A DNA stretch of 64,000 nucleotides from Actinacidiphila sp. DG2A-62 (GTDB lineage Bacteria > Actinomycetota > Actinomycetes > Streptomycetales > Streptomycetaceae): the NCBI RefSeq assembly GCF_035825295.1, contig NZ_JAYMGI010000002.1, positions 6,958,001 to 7,022,000 of the forward strand. Reading direction: 5' to 3'. Positions 36,953 through 48,221 of this stretch are shown piece by piece; position 1 is the first letter of the stretch; each line of letters begins with the position of its first letter. A model generated the notes under the pieces. The model did not search any database, was not told the DNA's origin, and saw nothing but the letters and a program-made list of their open reading frames with translations. Made by a program: the position numbers and the translations under genes.

Positions 36953-39508
36953 TCACCCGTCGCGGGTCAGGAGCGCGACCGGCGAGGTGGCGAACAGGGT
37001 CGAGACCGGGACCGTGCCCTCGTGGGAGGCGCCGGCCAGGCGGTCGGTCCAGCGGCCGGGCGGCAGCGGCAGGTCGGTGTCCCGCCAGCCGCCCGCCTCC
37101 TCCAGGCGCCGCGAAAGGCGGGTCACCGCGGTGAGCGCGCCGCCGCCGCGGACGTACGCCACACAGTGCTCCGCGGCCGGGCCCCGCGCCGCCAGCGGCT
37201 GGTACGACGCCTGCGGGCCGTACCACTGCGGGTGGTCCCGGCGCAGCCGCAGCGCCACCGCGGTCAGCCGCAGCTTGGTGTGCTCCAGGTCCCGCGGGGG
37301 AGTCCCGTCCAGCGCGGCGCGCAGCGCGCCCGGCAGGTCGAAGCGGACCATGCCCGGCTCGGCCTCGGTCAGCGGCCCCCGGTTGTCCGGGTCCACCAGC
37401 GTGAAAACCGGGAACTCGGTGCCCTGGTAGACGTCCGGCACGCCCGGCATGGTCAGGTGCAGCAGCGCGGCGGCCAGGATGTTGGCCCGCGCGTACGGCT
37501 CCAGCCGGCCCGCCAGCTCGCCGACGTCGTAGACCTGCGCGCCGCACGGCCCCCGGTCGGTGAACTCGGCGACCGCCTTCTCGTACGCCTCGTCCTGCTC
37601 GGTCCAGCTGGTCCGCAGGCCCGCCTCGCGCACCGCCTTGAGCGCGGCGGGGATCAGCCGGTCGGGGTGGCAGAAGCCGAGCCCGAGGGCGGTCTGGAAG
37701 ACGGTGTACGCGGTGTGCGGGTCGGGCGCCGCGGGGGAGGGGCGGCGCTCGGCGAGCCACTCCCGCCACGCCCCCGGCATCTCCGACAGCACGGCCAGCC
37801 GCAGGCGTACGTCCGCGCTGCGCTTGGTGTCGTGGGTGGACAGCACCGTCCCGGTGGCCGGCCGCTCCCGCGCGATCCGCGCGCAGTAGGCGTGGAACTC
37901 CTGCGGCGCGGTGGCCGGCCGCCCGGGGTCGCGGCCGACCTCGCACAGCGACAGCAGCGGCGTGTAGCGGTAGAAGGCGGTGTCCTCCACCGACTTGGCG
38001 TGCAGCGCGGAGGCGACCTGCGCGAACCGCACGGCGAAGTCCGCGGCGGCCTCGGCGGTGCCTTCCCCGGCCGCGCGCTGCCCGGCGGTGCCATCCGCGG
38101 CCGCGCCTCGCCCGGCCGCCTCCGGGCCGGGCGCCCGCCCCAGCGCCAGATCGCGTACGGCGTCGATCGCCGGGCCCAGCTCCGGTGGGCACCCGGCGCG
38201 CGCGGCATCGGCCGCGGCGGTCAGCATCGCCGTGTCGTGCGCGGAGGCGGGGACGCCGGGCACCACGTACGGCCGGTACACCGGCACCCGCACCAGCAGC
38301 GCGCGCAGCGCCTGCGCGAGCGCCTCCTGGCCGAGCCCCCCGTCCGGCGCGAGCGTCTCCTGGCCGAGCCCCCCGTCCCGTCCGAGCGCCTGCCCACCGG
38401 GCGTCCCGCCCAGCGCGCGCGACGCCGCCCGGGTCAGGCGGTCCACCTCGGCCGCCAGGTCGTGGCCGGCCACGCGGTCGGCGGCGCGCCGCACGGTCGG
38501 CTCCCAGCGCCCGCCGCGGTCGTCCTCGGCGCCGGTGAACTTCCGGTAGAAGTCGGCGAGTTCGGCCACCCCGCCCGGATCGGTGAACAGGCCGTCGACG
38601 CGGTCGAGCGCGTCGTAGCCGGTGCTGCCGGCGCAGTCCCAGTCGGCCGGCAGCACCTCGTCGCGCTGGAGGATCTTCTCGACCACCGTCCAGCGCCCGC
38701 CGCTCGCCGCGGCGAGCCGCCGCAGGTACGCCGCCGGGTCGGCGAGCCCGTCCGGGTGGTCGATCCGCAGGCCGTCCACGACGCCCTCGCGCAGCAGCCG
38801 CAGCACCGTCGCGTGCGTCGCGGCGAACACCTCGGGGTGCTCGACCCGGACCGCGATCAGGTCGGAGATGGTGAAGAACCGCCGGTAGTTCAGCTCGGTG
38901 CGGGCGGTGCGCCAGTACGCGAGCCGGTAGAACTGCCGCTCCAGCAGCTCGGGCAGCGGCAGCTCCTCGGTGCCGGCCCGCAGCGGGAACCGGTGGTCGT
39001 AGTACCGCAGCACCCTGCCGCCGGCCGCCTTGTCCCGCACCACGCCCAGCGCGCCCGCGGCCAGCACGTCCGGCAGCGGGTCGCCGAGCACCGGCAGCAG
39101 CACCTTGCCGCCGAGCGCGTCCCAGTCGACGTCGAACCAGGAGGCGTGCGCGGAGGAGGGCCCGTCGCGCAGCACCTCCCACAGCGGCGCGTTCAGGTGC
39201 TCGGGGGCCGGCACGGCCATGTGGTTGGGCACGATGTCCAGCACCAGCCCGAGGCCGTGGCCGCGGGCGGTGCGCGCCAGCTCCCGCAGCCCGTCCTCGC
39301 CGCCCAGCTCCGCGCGGACCCGGGTGTGGTCCACCACGTCGTAGCCGTGGCGGGAGCCGGGCACCGCCTCCAGCACCGGCGACAGGTGCAGATGGGTGAC
39401 CCCCAGCTCCGCCAGGTAGGGCACCGCCTCCGCCGTGTCGGCGAAGGTGAAACCGGGCTGCACCTGTATCCGGTACGTCGAGCCGGGCGTCGCGCGCGTT
39501 GCGGTCAT
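36953..39508 (-). CDS. treY: Malto-oligosyltrehalose synthase
   Basis: 851 residues from ATG 39508 (MTATRATPGSTYRIQ). Long GH13 enzyme: YRIQVQPGFTFADT, LDIVPNHMAV, DGLRIDHPDGLADP (nucleophile), VVEKILQRDE (acid/base) and LSTHDTKRSADVR. Converts the reducing-end alpha-1,4 bond of maltodextrins to alpha,alpha-1,1, giving the TreZ substrate. Residues about 375-400 contain a small tandem duplication (GLGQETLAPDG/GLGQEALA), absent from the catalytic motifs. Between treY and treZ I see no gene. Confidence 0.95.
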   Translation of the reverse strand: MTATRATPGSTYRIQVQPGFTFADTAEAVPYLAELGVTHLHLSPVLEAVPGSRHGYDVVDHTRVRAELGGEDGLRELARTARGHGLGLVLDIVPNHMAVPAPEHLNAPLWEVLRDGPSSAHASWFDVDWDALGGKVLLPVLGDPLPDVLAAGALGVVRDKAAGGRVLRYYDHRFPLRAGTEELPLPELLERQFYRLAYWRTARTELNYRRFFTISDLIAVRVEHPEVFAATHATVLRLLREGVVDGLRIDHPDGLADPAAYLRRLAAASGGRWTVVEKILQRDEVLPADWDCAGSTGYDALDRVDGLFTDPGGVAELADFYRKFTGAEDDRGGRWEPTVRRAADRVAGHDLAAEVDRLTRAASRALGGTPGGQALGRDGGLGQETLAPDGGLGQEALAQALRALLVRVPVYRPYVVPGVPASAHDTAMLTAAADAARAGCPPELGPAIDAVRDLALGRAPGPEAAGRGAAADGTAGQRAAGEGTAEAAADFAVRFAQVASALHAKSVEDTAFYRYTPLLSLCEVGRDPGRPATAPQEFHAYCARIARERPATGTVLSTHDTKRSADVRLRLAVLSEMPGAWREWLAERRPSPAAPDPHTAYTVFQTALGLGFCHPDRLIPAALKAVREAGLRTSWTEQDEAYEKAVAEFTDRGPCGAQVYDVGELAGRLEPYARANILAAALLHLTMPGVPDVYQGTEFPVFTLVDPDNRGPLTEAEPGMVRFDLPGALRAALDGTPPRDLEHTKLRLTAVALRLRRDHPQWYGPQASYQPLAARGPAAEHCVAYVRGGGALTAVTRLSRRLEEAGGWRDTDLPLPPGRWTDRLAGASHEGTVPVSTLFATSPVALLTRDG
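38314..38379. repeat. 33-bp in-frame tandem duplication inside treY
   Basis: Units 38314-38346 and 38347-38379 differ at only two positions and add eleven residues to the treY product. Confidence 0.85.
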
Positions 39509-39638
39509 GGGATCTTCTCTACCCCGGATCTGCGGAAGGAGCGCGCGGAAAGGGTCCGAACGCACCAGGGCCGCGCGGGGGCCGCGGGCGACACCCCGCG
39601 ACGCCCCCGCGGCGCCCCCGCGGCGCGGCCCGCCCGCT

Positions 39639-41777
<2,139 letters not shown>

Positions 41778-42004
41778 GTAGTGACTCTTCCACTTCTCGA
41801 GTTGCCCGAACGTCGCTGACGTCTCCGACGTCGCATCCTCCCATCCCTGCCCCCTTCCGAGGGTGACACGGCGACAACAGGCAGCGACCGCACGGGTGAC
41901 GGGGTTGTCCGGTAGTAGTCAAGTAGGGTCGATACGGCTGCGGCGCCCCCGGAGCCGCAGTACCCTTCCTTGATCGTGGACGGGGGTCCAAAGGCGGTGA
42001 AGCG

Positions 42005-43252
42005 GTGACGTCCGGAGGTCTGATGCTCCCGGGTGGCGGTGAGCAGGGCGGCCAGCAGGGCGACCAGGACACCGCCGCCGAGGGTCAGTCCGGCGCGGTC
42101 ACGCTCGCGGCGCCCCTGGAGATCGGAGCGGAACTGGACTGGGGCGACGACGCCTGGGCCGAGGTGCGCACCCGCGCCCGCCGGGCCGGGCGGGCCTACG
42201 TGTGGCTCAACCTCGTCGAGCAGCGGCTGCGCGCGGTGGTCAACGCCGTGCTGCGCCCGATATACGAGCCCGTGCACGGCGAGGAGTGGGTGGTCGCCGC
42301 GGCCGGCCCGGCCGGCAGCGAGTGGGTGCAGCGCGCGGTCGCGGTCCGCGAGGTCAGCCGCCGCAAGGGCTTCCTGCTCGACCCGGCGGACGACAACGTC
42401 CTCAGCTTCCTCACGCTGCCGCAGCTGCGCGAGCTGCTGGTGCAGCACTGGCCGATCTTCGAGCCCTACTTCGACGACCGCCGCGACCTCGAACTCGCCC
42501 TGGACGAGCTGGAGGTGGCCCGGCACGTGGTCTCCCGCAACCGGGCGCTGTCGCGGACCGTGCTGGACCAGGCCGAACGGGCCGCGGCCCGGCTGCTCGA
42601 CCTGCTCGGCGCCGGCCCCTCGCGCGAGGCCGCCCGGCGGCTGCCGGTGGACGTGGTCGAGCAGCTGGTCGCCGACCGGTACTCCGACGTGGTCGGCGTC
42701 TACCCCGACCGGGTGCGGCTGCAGCGCCAACTGCCGGTCGAGGACCTGTTCTCCGGGGCGCGCCGGCTGGACGCCGTCGGCATCGGACTCAACCTGCTGG
42801 TGCAGAACTACTCCGGCCGCCGCCTGGTGCGCCTGGCCGAGAACGGCTGCCGGATGCGGCTGGCCTTCCTCAACCCGGCGAGCAGCTCGGTGCGCCGCCG
42901 GGAACGCGAACTGGGGCTGTCCCGCGGCGAGCTGAGCCGGTCGGTCGAGATGAACATCATGCACATGCGCCGGGTGCGGGCCCGGCTGCGCGACCCGGAC
43001 GCCTTCGAGATCCAGGTCTTCGACGAGACCCCGCGGTTCACCGCCTACCTGGTCGACGGCGACACCGGCGACGGCCTGGCCGTCGTGCAGACCTATCTGC
43101 GCAGGGCCCGCGGCATGGAGGTGCCGGTGCTCGTGCTGCGCGGCGGCTCGCGCCGCACCGTCGAGGGCGAACGCCCGGCCGACGGCGGGCTGTTCGACGT
43201 CTACCGCGAGGAGTTCGAGGGCATCTGGGCCGACGCGCGGCCGGTGTCCTGA
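42005..43252 (+). CDS. SAV2148-family HEPN domain protein
   Basis: 415 residues from GTG 42005; ATG 42023 has a closer ribosome site (GGAGG 42014-42018) and is an alternative. It matches the streptomycete SAV2148 family: DWGDDAWAEVRTRARRAGRAY, helical LFSFLTLPQLRELLVQHWP-like region (here LSFLTLPQLRELLV), and LDELEVARHVVSRNRALS. C-terminal part: IGLNLLVQNYSGRRLVRLAENGC, EMNIMHMRRVRARL and FEIQVFDETPRFTAYLVDG, a PLD-like or DUF5919-like sensing module. HEPN domains are often RNases; the Rx4-6H-type motif is not certain here. Function unknown. Confidence 0.85.
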   Translation: MTSGGLMLPGGGEQGGQQGDQDTAAEGQSGAVTLAAPLEIGAELDWGDDAWAEVRTRARRAGRAYVWLNLVEQRLRAVVNAVLRPIYEPVHGEEWVVAAAGPAGSEWVQRAVAVREVSRRKGFLLDPADDNVLSFLTLPQLRELLVQHWPIFEPYFDDRRDLELALDELEVARHVVSRNRALSRTVLDQAERAAARLLDLLGAGPSREAARRLPVDVVEQLVADRYSDVVGVYPDRVRLQRQLPVEDLFSGARRLDAVGIGLNLLVQNYSGRRLVRLAENGCRMRLAFLNPASSSVRRRERELGLSRGELSRSVEMNIMHMRRVRARLRDPDAFEIQVFDETPRFTAYLVDGDTGDGLAVVQTYLRRARGMEVPVLVLRGGSRRTVEGERPADGGLFDVYREEFEGIWADARPVS

Positions 43253-43388
43253 CCGCCGTGGAGCGCGGCGGCGGGGCCGCGCGGCGGCCCCGCCGCGCCT
43301 CGGGCCGGGCCGTGCCGCGCGGCCGACTGTCAGTGCCGCACGGGATGATGGCGGAGCAAACGGGGGATTCGGGAGGGAAGGACGCGCC

Positions 43389-44111
43389 ATGGCATGGCAC
43401 GAGGAGCTGCTCGTCGGCTTCGACCTGGAGACGACGGGCACGGACCCGCGCACCGCGCGGATCGTGACGGCGGCGGTCACCGAGGTCAAGAGCGGGGAGC
43501 CGGTCAGGCACCTGACGTGGCTGGCCGACCCGGGGGTGCCGATCCCGCCCGAGACGACCGCGATACACGGCGTCAGCACCGCGCGGGCCGCCGCGGACGG
43601 GCGCCCGGCCCCCGAGGTCGTCGCCGAGGTCGCCGACGCCCTGCGCGGCTACTGGGCCCGCCGGGTGCCCGTCGTCGTCTACAACGCGCCCTTCGACCTC
43701 ACCCTTCTGGATGAGGAACTGAGGCGCTACGCCCTGCCGCCGCTGGTCGCCGCGGGCGCCCCCGCGGGACCGGTGGTCGACCCGCTGGTGGTGGACCGCG
43801 CGCTGGACCGCTACCGGCGCGGCAAGCGCACCCTGGAGGCCGCCTGCCAGGTCTACGGCGTGGTGCTGGAGGGCGCGCACGACGCCGGGGCCGACGCGCT
43901 GGCCGCGGTCCGGGTGGCGCGGGCGCTCGCGCTGCGCTTCCCCGAAGTCGGCGGCGCCGACCTGGTCGAACTCCAGGCGCTGCAGACCGGGTGGTACGCC
44001 GCGTGGGCGGAGGACTTCGCGGCCTGGCTGCGCCGCAAGGGCTCCGCGGACCCGGACGTGGACCCGTCCTGGCCCCTGCGGTCCGCGGCGACCGAGGCGG
44101 TCCGGCCGTAG
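43389..44111 (+). CDS. DnaQ-like 3'-5' exonuclease
   Basis: 240 residues from ATG 43389, with GGGAGGGAAGGA upstream. DEDDh exonuclease: Exo I FDLETTGTDP, Exo II VVVYNAPFDLTLLDEEL and Exo III GAHDAGADALA with catalytic His. This stand-alone form resembles the proofreading epsilon fold, and its substrate (DNA or RNA) is open. It follows the HEPN gene by 136 bp on the same strand, perhaps only by chance. Convergent with the phosphotransferase gene; the 140-bp gap holds no gene. Confidence 0.88.
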   Translation: MAWHEELLVGFDLETTGTDPRTARIVTAAVTEVKSGEPVRHLTWLADPGVPIPPETTAIHGVSTARAAADGRPAPEVVAEVADALRGYWARRVPVVVYNAPFDLTLLDEELRRYALPPLVAAGAPAGPVVDPLVVDRALDRYRRGKRTLEAACQVYGVVLEGAHDAGADALAAVRVARALALRFPEVGGADLVELQALQTGWYAAWAEDFAAWLRRKGSADPDVDPSWPLRSAATEAVRP

Positions 44112-44252
44112 CCGCCACGGCGGCGCCGCCGGGTCCGCGGCCGTCGCCGGGCGAGGCCGCGTGCCTCCGGCAGAGGGCGTGTGTCTCCGGGGGAGGGCGC
44201 GCCGGCGGGGTCGGCGCGCCCGCGGATCAGGGGCCGGCGGAAACGGCCGGAG

Positions 44253-45116
44253 CTAGAAGGTGTACCAGCGGACCGTGGGGTCCGCGTTGCGCAGCGAGGC
44301 CACCCGGCGGCGGAACTCGGTGAGCGCCGCCTGGCTGGCCGGCGCGAACTGGGCGACCCAGGCGCAACTGGCCGTCTCGCGGGCACCGCGCAGCACCTCC
44401 CAGCCGTCCCAGGTCGTCACATCCCAGCCGTAGGCCTCGGTGAAGGCCGCGTAGTCCGCCGCGGGCACCCCGTAGCGGTCCCGGCTGAGCGCGAGCACGA
44501 TCAGGTCGTGCTCGCGCAGGTCGCTGGAGAAGGTCTCCAGGTCCACCAGGACCGGGCCGTCGGGACCGATGTGCACGTTGCGCGGCAGCGCGTCGCCGTG
44601 GATCGGTCCGCGCGGCAGGTGCGGCCGCAGCGAGGCGGCGGCCTCCGCGTAACCGTCCCTGCGCCGGCGCAGGAACGAGGCATCGGCCGGGTCGATCGCG
44701 TCCCCGGCGATCCGCAACCAGCGCTCCACGCCGCCCAGCAGGTCGCGCGGCGGCAGCCCGAAGTCCGGCTCGGGCAGCGCGTGCACCAGCGTCAGCAGCG
44801 GTGCCACGTCGGCCGGTTCGGCCGGCCGCAGCGACTCCGGCAGCCGCTGCCAGTACGTGATCGGGTGGCCCTCGACCAGCCGCACCTCCGACTCCGCGGA
44901 GCGGACCGCGGGCACGTCGTGCTTGGCCAGCCAGTCGGCGGTGCGCACTTCGCGGCGGGCCCGGTCCAGCAGGTCCGCGCCCCGGCCCACCTTGATCACC
45001 AGGCGGCCGGCGGCGAAGACCGCGTTCTCCCCGAAGGAGAGCAGCTCGGCCTCGTGGTGCCCGGCGGCGTCGAGTACCGCACGTGCCCGGTCCTGCGTGA
45101 ACACCGCTCCCGCCAT
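44253..45116 (-). CDS. Aminoglycoside phosphotransferase (APH) family protein
   Basis: 287 residues from ATG 45116, which has GAGGGG about 7 nt upstream. Kinase-like fold: LSFGENAVFAAGRLVIKVGRG (ATP loop with Lys), catalytic loop IHGDALPRNVHIG and metal-binding VLVDLETFSSDLREHDL. Phosphorylates a small molecule; no sequence feature says it gives drug resistance. The broad APH family includes sugar, choline and antibiotic kinases. Long divergent gap upstream. Confidence 0.85.
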   Translation of the reverse strand: MAGAVFTQDRARAVLDAAGHHEAELLSFGENAVFAAGRLVIKVGRGADLLDRARREVRTADWLAKHDVPAVRSAESEVRLVEGHPITYWQRLPESLRPAEPADVAPLLTLVHALPEPDFGLPPRDLLGGVERWLRIAGDAIDPADASFLRRRRDGYAEAAASLRPHLPRGPIHGDALPRNVHIGPDGPVLVDLETFSSDLREHDLIVLALSRDRYGVPAADYAAFTEAYGWDVTTWDGWEVLRGARETASCAWVAQFAPASQAALTEFRRRVASLRNADPTVRWYTF

Positions 45117-45617
45117 GCCCAGCCCCTCGAAGCCCTCGAAGTCCGCCCGCCCGGCGCGGTCCGCCCCGCCGCGTCCGGTGTGTCCTGCTCTGCCCTGCCG
45201 CGTCTGATGATGTACCACGGGCCGCCCTCCCGTGTCCCGTCCGTCCGCGTCCACCGTGTGCCGCCCGTCACCCGACGTGCGGCGCGCCTGCCGTGCCCTT
45301 GCGTGGCCTTGCGTGCCCTTGTCGTTGTCGTGCCGTTGTCGTGCCGTTCGCCCGCTGTGCCCGTGTCGTACCGGCGCCGTACGCGTGCGGTACGCGCGCC
45401 GGGTCGACCGCGTCCGCCCGCATATGCCGGCGGCACCGGCGCGCGTGCGCAGGGCAAGTCTCGCATCCGCACGCCGGCGCGTCTCGCCGGGTCCCGAACA
45501 CGCCGTCAGGCCACGGCGCGCCGGGTATTCCTACCCCGGCACACCGCGGCCTGACCGCTCGTCATGTGACGTTCCGTGAACCGGTCCGAACCGGGCCCTG
45601 CCGGACCGCTCCGCCGC
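45117..45617. other. 501-bp intergenic region without a supported gene
   Basis: Contains short degenerate direct repeats (CCTTGCGTG-like at about 45295-45325 and GTTGTCGTGCC-like at about 45324-45350) and a GCCGGG-N9-CCCGGC stem-loop (45520-45540) that may terminate the MMPL transporter transcript. Small frames here have random composition. I found no tRNA. Confidence 0.5.
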
Positions 45618-47984
45618 TCACACCCGGTCGGCCACCGGGCGTTCCGGCCGCTGGTCGCCGCCGTGCGGCGCGCCGCCGTACGCCGGATGACCGGGCTGCG
45701 CCGGGTGGCCGGGGTGGCCCGGCCGGACCGGGTGATCCGAGGCGGCGGCCGGCGCCTTCGGCAGCGACGACTCGTCGTGCGTCATGTCCGGCAGCCACCG
45801 CAGGGCCTTGGGCAGGTACCAGTTGCGGTCGCCCAGCAGCGTCATCACCGCCGGCAGCAGCACCCCGCGGATCACCGTCGCATCGATCAGCACCGCGAAG
45901 GCCAGGCCGACGCCCATCTGCTTCATGCTCTGCATCGACAGCGTCCCGAAGATCGCGAACACCGCGACCATGATGACGGCGGCGCTGGTGACCACGCCCG
46001 CGGTGGTGGTGACGCCCTGCTCGATCGAGTCCCGAGTGCTCAGGCCGCGCATCCGCGCCTCGCGGATCCGGGAGACCACGAACACGTGGTAGTCCATGCT
46101 CAGCCCGAACAGGATCACGAAGAGGAACAGCGGCAGCCAGGCGACCACCGCGCCGGTGCCGGTCGCGCCGACCAGCGAGGCGCCCCAGCCGTGCTGGAAG
46201 ACCACCGTCAGCACACCGTAGGCGGCGCCCACCGAGAGCAGGTTGAGCACGATCGAGGTGATCGCGATGGTCAGCGACCGGAAGGACAGCAGCATCAGCA
46301 GGAAGGCGAAGACCGTCACGAAGGCGAACACCGGCGGCACACTGCTGGTGATCTTGTGGTTGAAGTCCATCGAGCCGGCCGTCTCACCGCTGATCGGCGC
46401 CTGGAGTCCGGCCACCTTGCCCAGCGTGTCGGGCCTGACGTGGTCGCGCAGCAGCTTCAGATCGGCCTCGGCGCGCTTGTGGTCGGTGCCGCCGGCCAGC
46501 GGCACCTGGATCTCCGCGACGTTCTGCCGGGCGTGCACCGTCACCGTGACCGGGCCGGTGCTGGCCCCCGAGGCCACCGCCTCGGTGCGGAAGGCGGCGA
46601 TGGCCTGCCGGACCGCGGGCGCGCCGATCGCGTCGGCCTTGACGACCACGCTCGCCGGCTCGGGGCCGCCGGGGAAGGCCGCGTCGATGTGCTCGTAGGT
46701 CTGCACGATCGGCAGGCTGTCGCCCAGTTCCTGATCCATCGACAGGTTCTCGGTGTGCATGCCGAACGCGGGGATCGCGATGGCCACCAGAGCGCCGCCG
46801 GCCACCAGCACGGCCGCTTTCGGGCTGCGCAGCACCGGACGCAGCACCGCGCGCCAGACCCGGCTGCCGTTCGCCGCGGCCCCGGTGCGCCGGGCGCGGG
46901 CCCGCCGCGCCCTGGCCAGGAACGGCACCCTGCCCTTCTCCACCCGGTGTCCCAGCAGCGACAGCAGCGCCGGCAGCACCGTCACCGAGCCGAACATCGC
47001 GATCGCGACCACGATCATGGTGGCGACGCCCATCGCCTTGAAGTCGCCGATCCCGGTGAAGAGCATGCCCGCCATGGCCACGATCACCGTGACGCCGGAG
47101 ATCAGCACCGCGCGGCCCGAGGTGGCCGCCGCGATCCGCAGCGCCGTCTGCGGGTCGTGCCCCGCGGCCCGCTCCTCGCGCTCCCTGCGCAGGTAGAACA
47201 GGCAGTAGTCGACGCCGACGGCCAGACCCACCAGCAGCATCACCGAGTTGGCGGTGTCGCTCATCGGCACCTTGTGGCTGACCAGCGCCACCACCCCGGT
47301 CGCGCCGAGGAAGGCGCTCATCGCCAGCACCACCGGCAGCAGCGCGGCGACCAGCGCGCCGAAGGCGATCAGCAGGATGCCCAGCGCCACCGGCAGCGCG
47401 GAGAACTCGGCGGTCTTGAAGTCCGAGCCGAAGGCGTTGTCGATCGCCTTGTTCGAACTCGCGTCGCCGAACTCCTCGACCTTCAGGTCGCCGTGCTGCT
47501 TCTGCACCTTCGCCACCGCGTCCAGCACCGGCTGCACCCGGTCCGAGGCCGTGTCGGGATCGCCGCGCATGTCGAAGCGGACCAGCGCCGAGCGGTGGTC
47601 CTTGGAGACCGCCCCGGTGTCGTACGGGGAGGTGACCGCGGTGACCTGGCCGGTCGCCTTCACCGCGGCGATCACCTGGGCGACCGCGGTGTGCGCCGCC
47701 GGGTCCGACACGCTCGCGCCGGGCCGGGTGACCTGGACCAGGACCATCTCGCCCGCCGCGTCCTGCAGCCCCGCGTCGTCGATGATGGTGGCCGCCTGGG
47801 CGACCTCGCCGGGCATCGCCCGGTCCTCGTCCACGTCGACCCGGCCGGCGGCCTGGCCGATCATGAGTGCCGCGATGACGAAGAGCAGCCAGCCGCCCAC
47901 CGCCGCCCAGCGGTGCCGGGCGCTCCAGCCGCCCATCGCCGCCGCGATTCCCGTCCTGCTGCCGTGTGCGCGTGCGCGACTCAC
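45618..47984 (-). CDS. MMPL family transporter
   Basis: 788 residues. GTG 47984 is chosen because AAGGGGG lies 6 nt upstream. RND-type architecture in two halves: each has one helix, a large extracytoplasmic domain and five helices. Key stretches are VGVDYCLFYLRREREE and FGLSMDYHVFVVSRIREAR (conserved Asp/Tyr of the proton relay). Two halves split near residue 370 at a basic linker. MMPL proteins export lipids or drugs in actinobacteria; substrate unknown. The C-terminus is a Pro/Gly/His-rich cytosolic tail. Confidence 0.9.
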   Translation of the reverse strand: MSRARAHGSRTGIAAAMGGWSARHRWAAVGGWLLFVIAALMIGQAAGRVDVDEDRAMPGEVAQAATIIDDAGLQDAAGEMVLVQVTRPGASVSDPAAHTAVAQVIAAVKATGQVTAVTSPYDTGAVSKDHRSALVRFDMRGDPDTASDRVQPVLDAVAKVQKQHGDLKVEEFGDASSNKAIDNAFGSDFKTAEFSALPVALGILLIAFGALVAALLPVVLAMSAFLGATGVVALVSHKVPMSDTANSVMLLVGLAVGVDYCLFYLRREREERAAGHDPQTALRIAAATSGRAVLISGVTVIVAMAGMLFTGIGDFKAMGVATMIVVAIAMFGSVTVLPALLSLLGHRVEKGRVPFLARARRARARRTGAAANGSRVWRAVLRPVLRSPKAAVLVAGGALVAIAIPAFGMHTENLSMDQELGDSLPIVQTYEHIDAAFPGGPEPASVVVKADAIGAPAVRQAIAAFRTEAVASGASTGPVTVTVHARQNVAEIQVPLAGGTDHKRAEADLKLLRDHVRPDTLGKVAGLQAPISGETAGSMDFNHKITSSVPPVFAFVTVFAFLLMLLSFRSLTIAITSIVLNLLSVGAAYGVLTVVFQHGWGASLVGATGTGAVVAWLPLFLFVILFGLSMDYHVFVVSRIREARMRGLSTRDSIEQGVTTTAGVVTSAAVIMVAVFAIFGTLSMQSMKQMGVGLAFAVLIDATVIRGVLLPAVMTLLGDRNWYLPKALRWLPDMTHDESSLPKAPAAASDHPVRPGHPGHPAQPGHPAYGGAPHGGDQRPERPVADRV

Positions 47985-48112
47985 GGTGTGCCCCCTTCGA
48001 GGAGTCTGGGTGGCGGCTGACCTGCCGCTCCGTCCACCCATGACGCTAGGGGGGCGGGGACGCGCGACCCATCCGGCCAACCGGTGACTTCCCGGCGGGT
48101 GTTCTCCCCCTC

Positions 48113-48132
48113 AGGGGTGGGGACAGCCCCAC
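48113..48132 (-). terminator. Stem-loop downstream of the acyltransferase gene
   Basis: GGGTGGGG / CCCCACCC 8-bp arms (48113-48120, 48125-48132) with a 4-nt loop, about 90 nt past the acyltransferase stop. Confidence 0.45.
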
Positions 48133-48221
48133 CCTCCCCTTCCTGGTTGTCCCCTACACCGGTCGGCTCCCGGGGCCGGCGCGGGCCGCGCGGCGCCTGC
48201 CGGCGGGCCGGCGCCGGCCGC

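Noticed and set aside
44253..45116. An antibiotic-resistance kinase.
   Set aside because: Only general APH-fold motifs are visible; nothing specific to a drug substrate or mobile context.
45117..45617. A tRNA or small gene in the 501-bp gap.
   Set aside because: No cloverleaf could be drawn by eye and frames have random composition.
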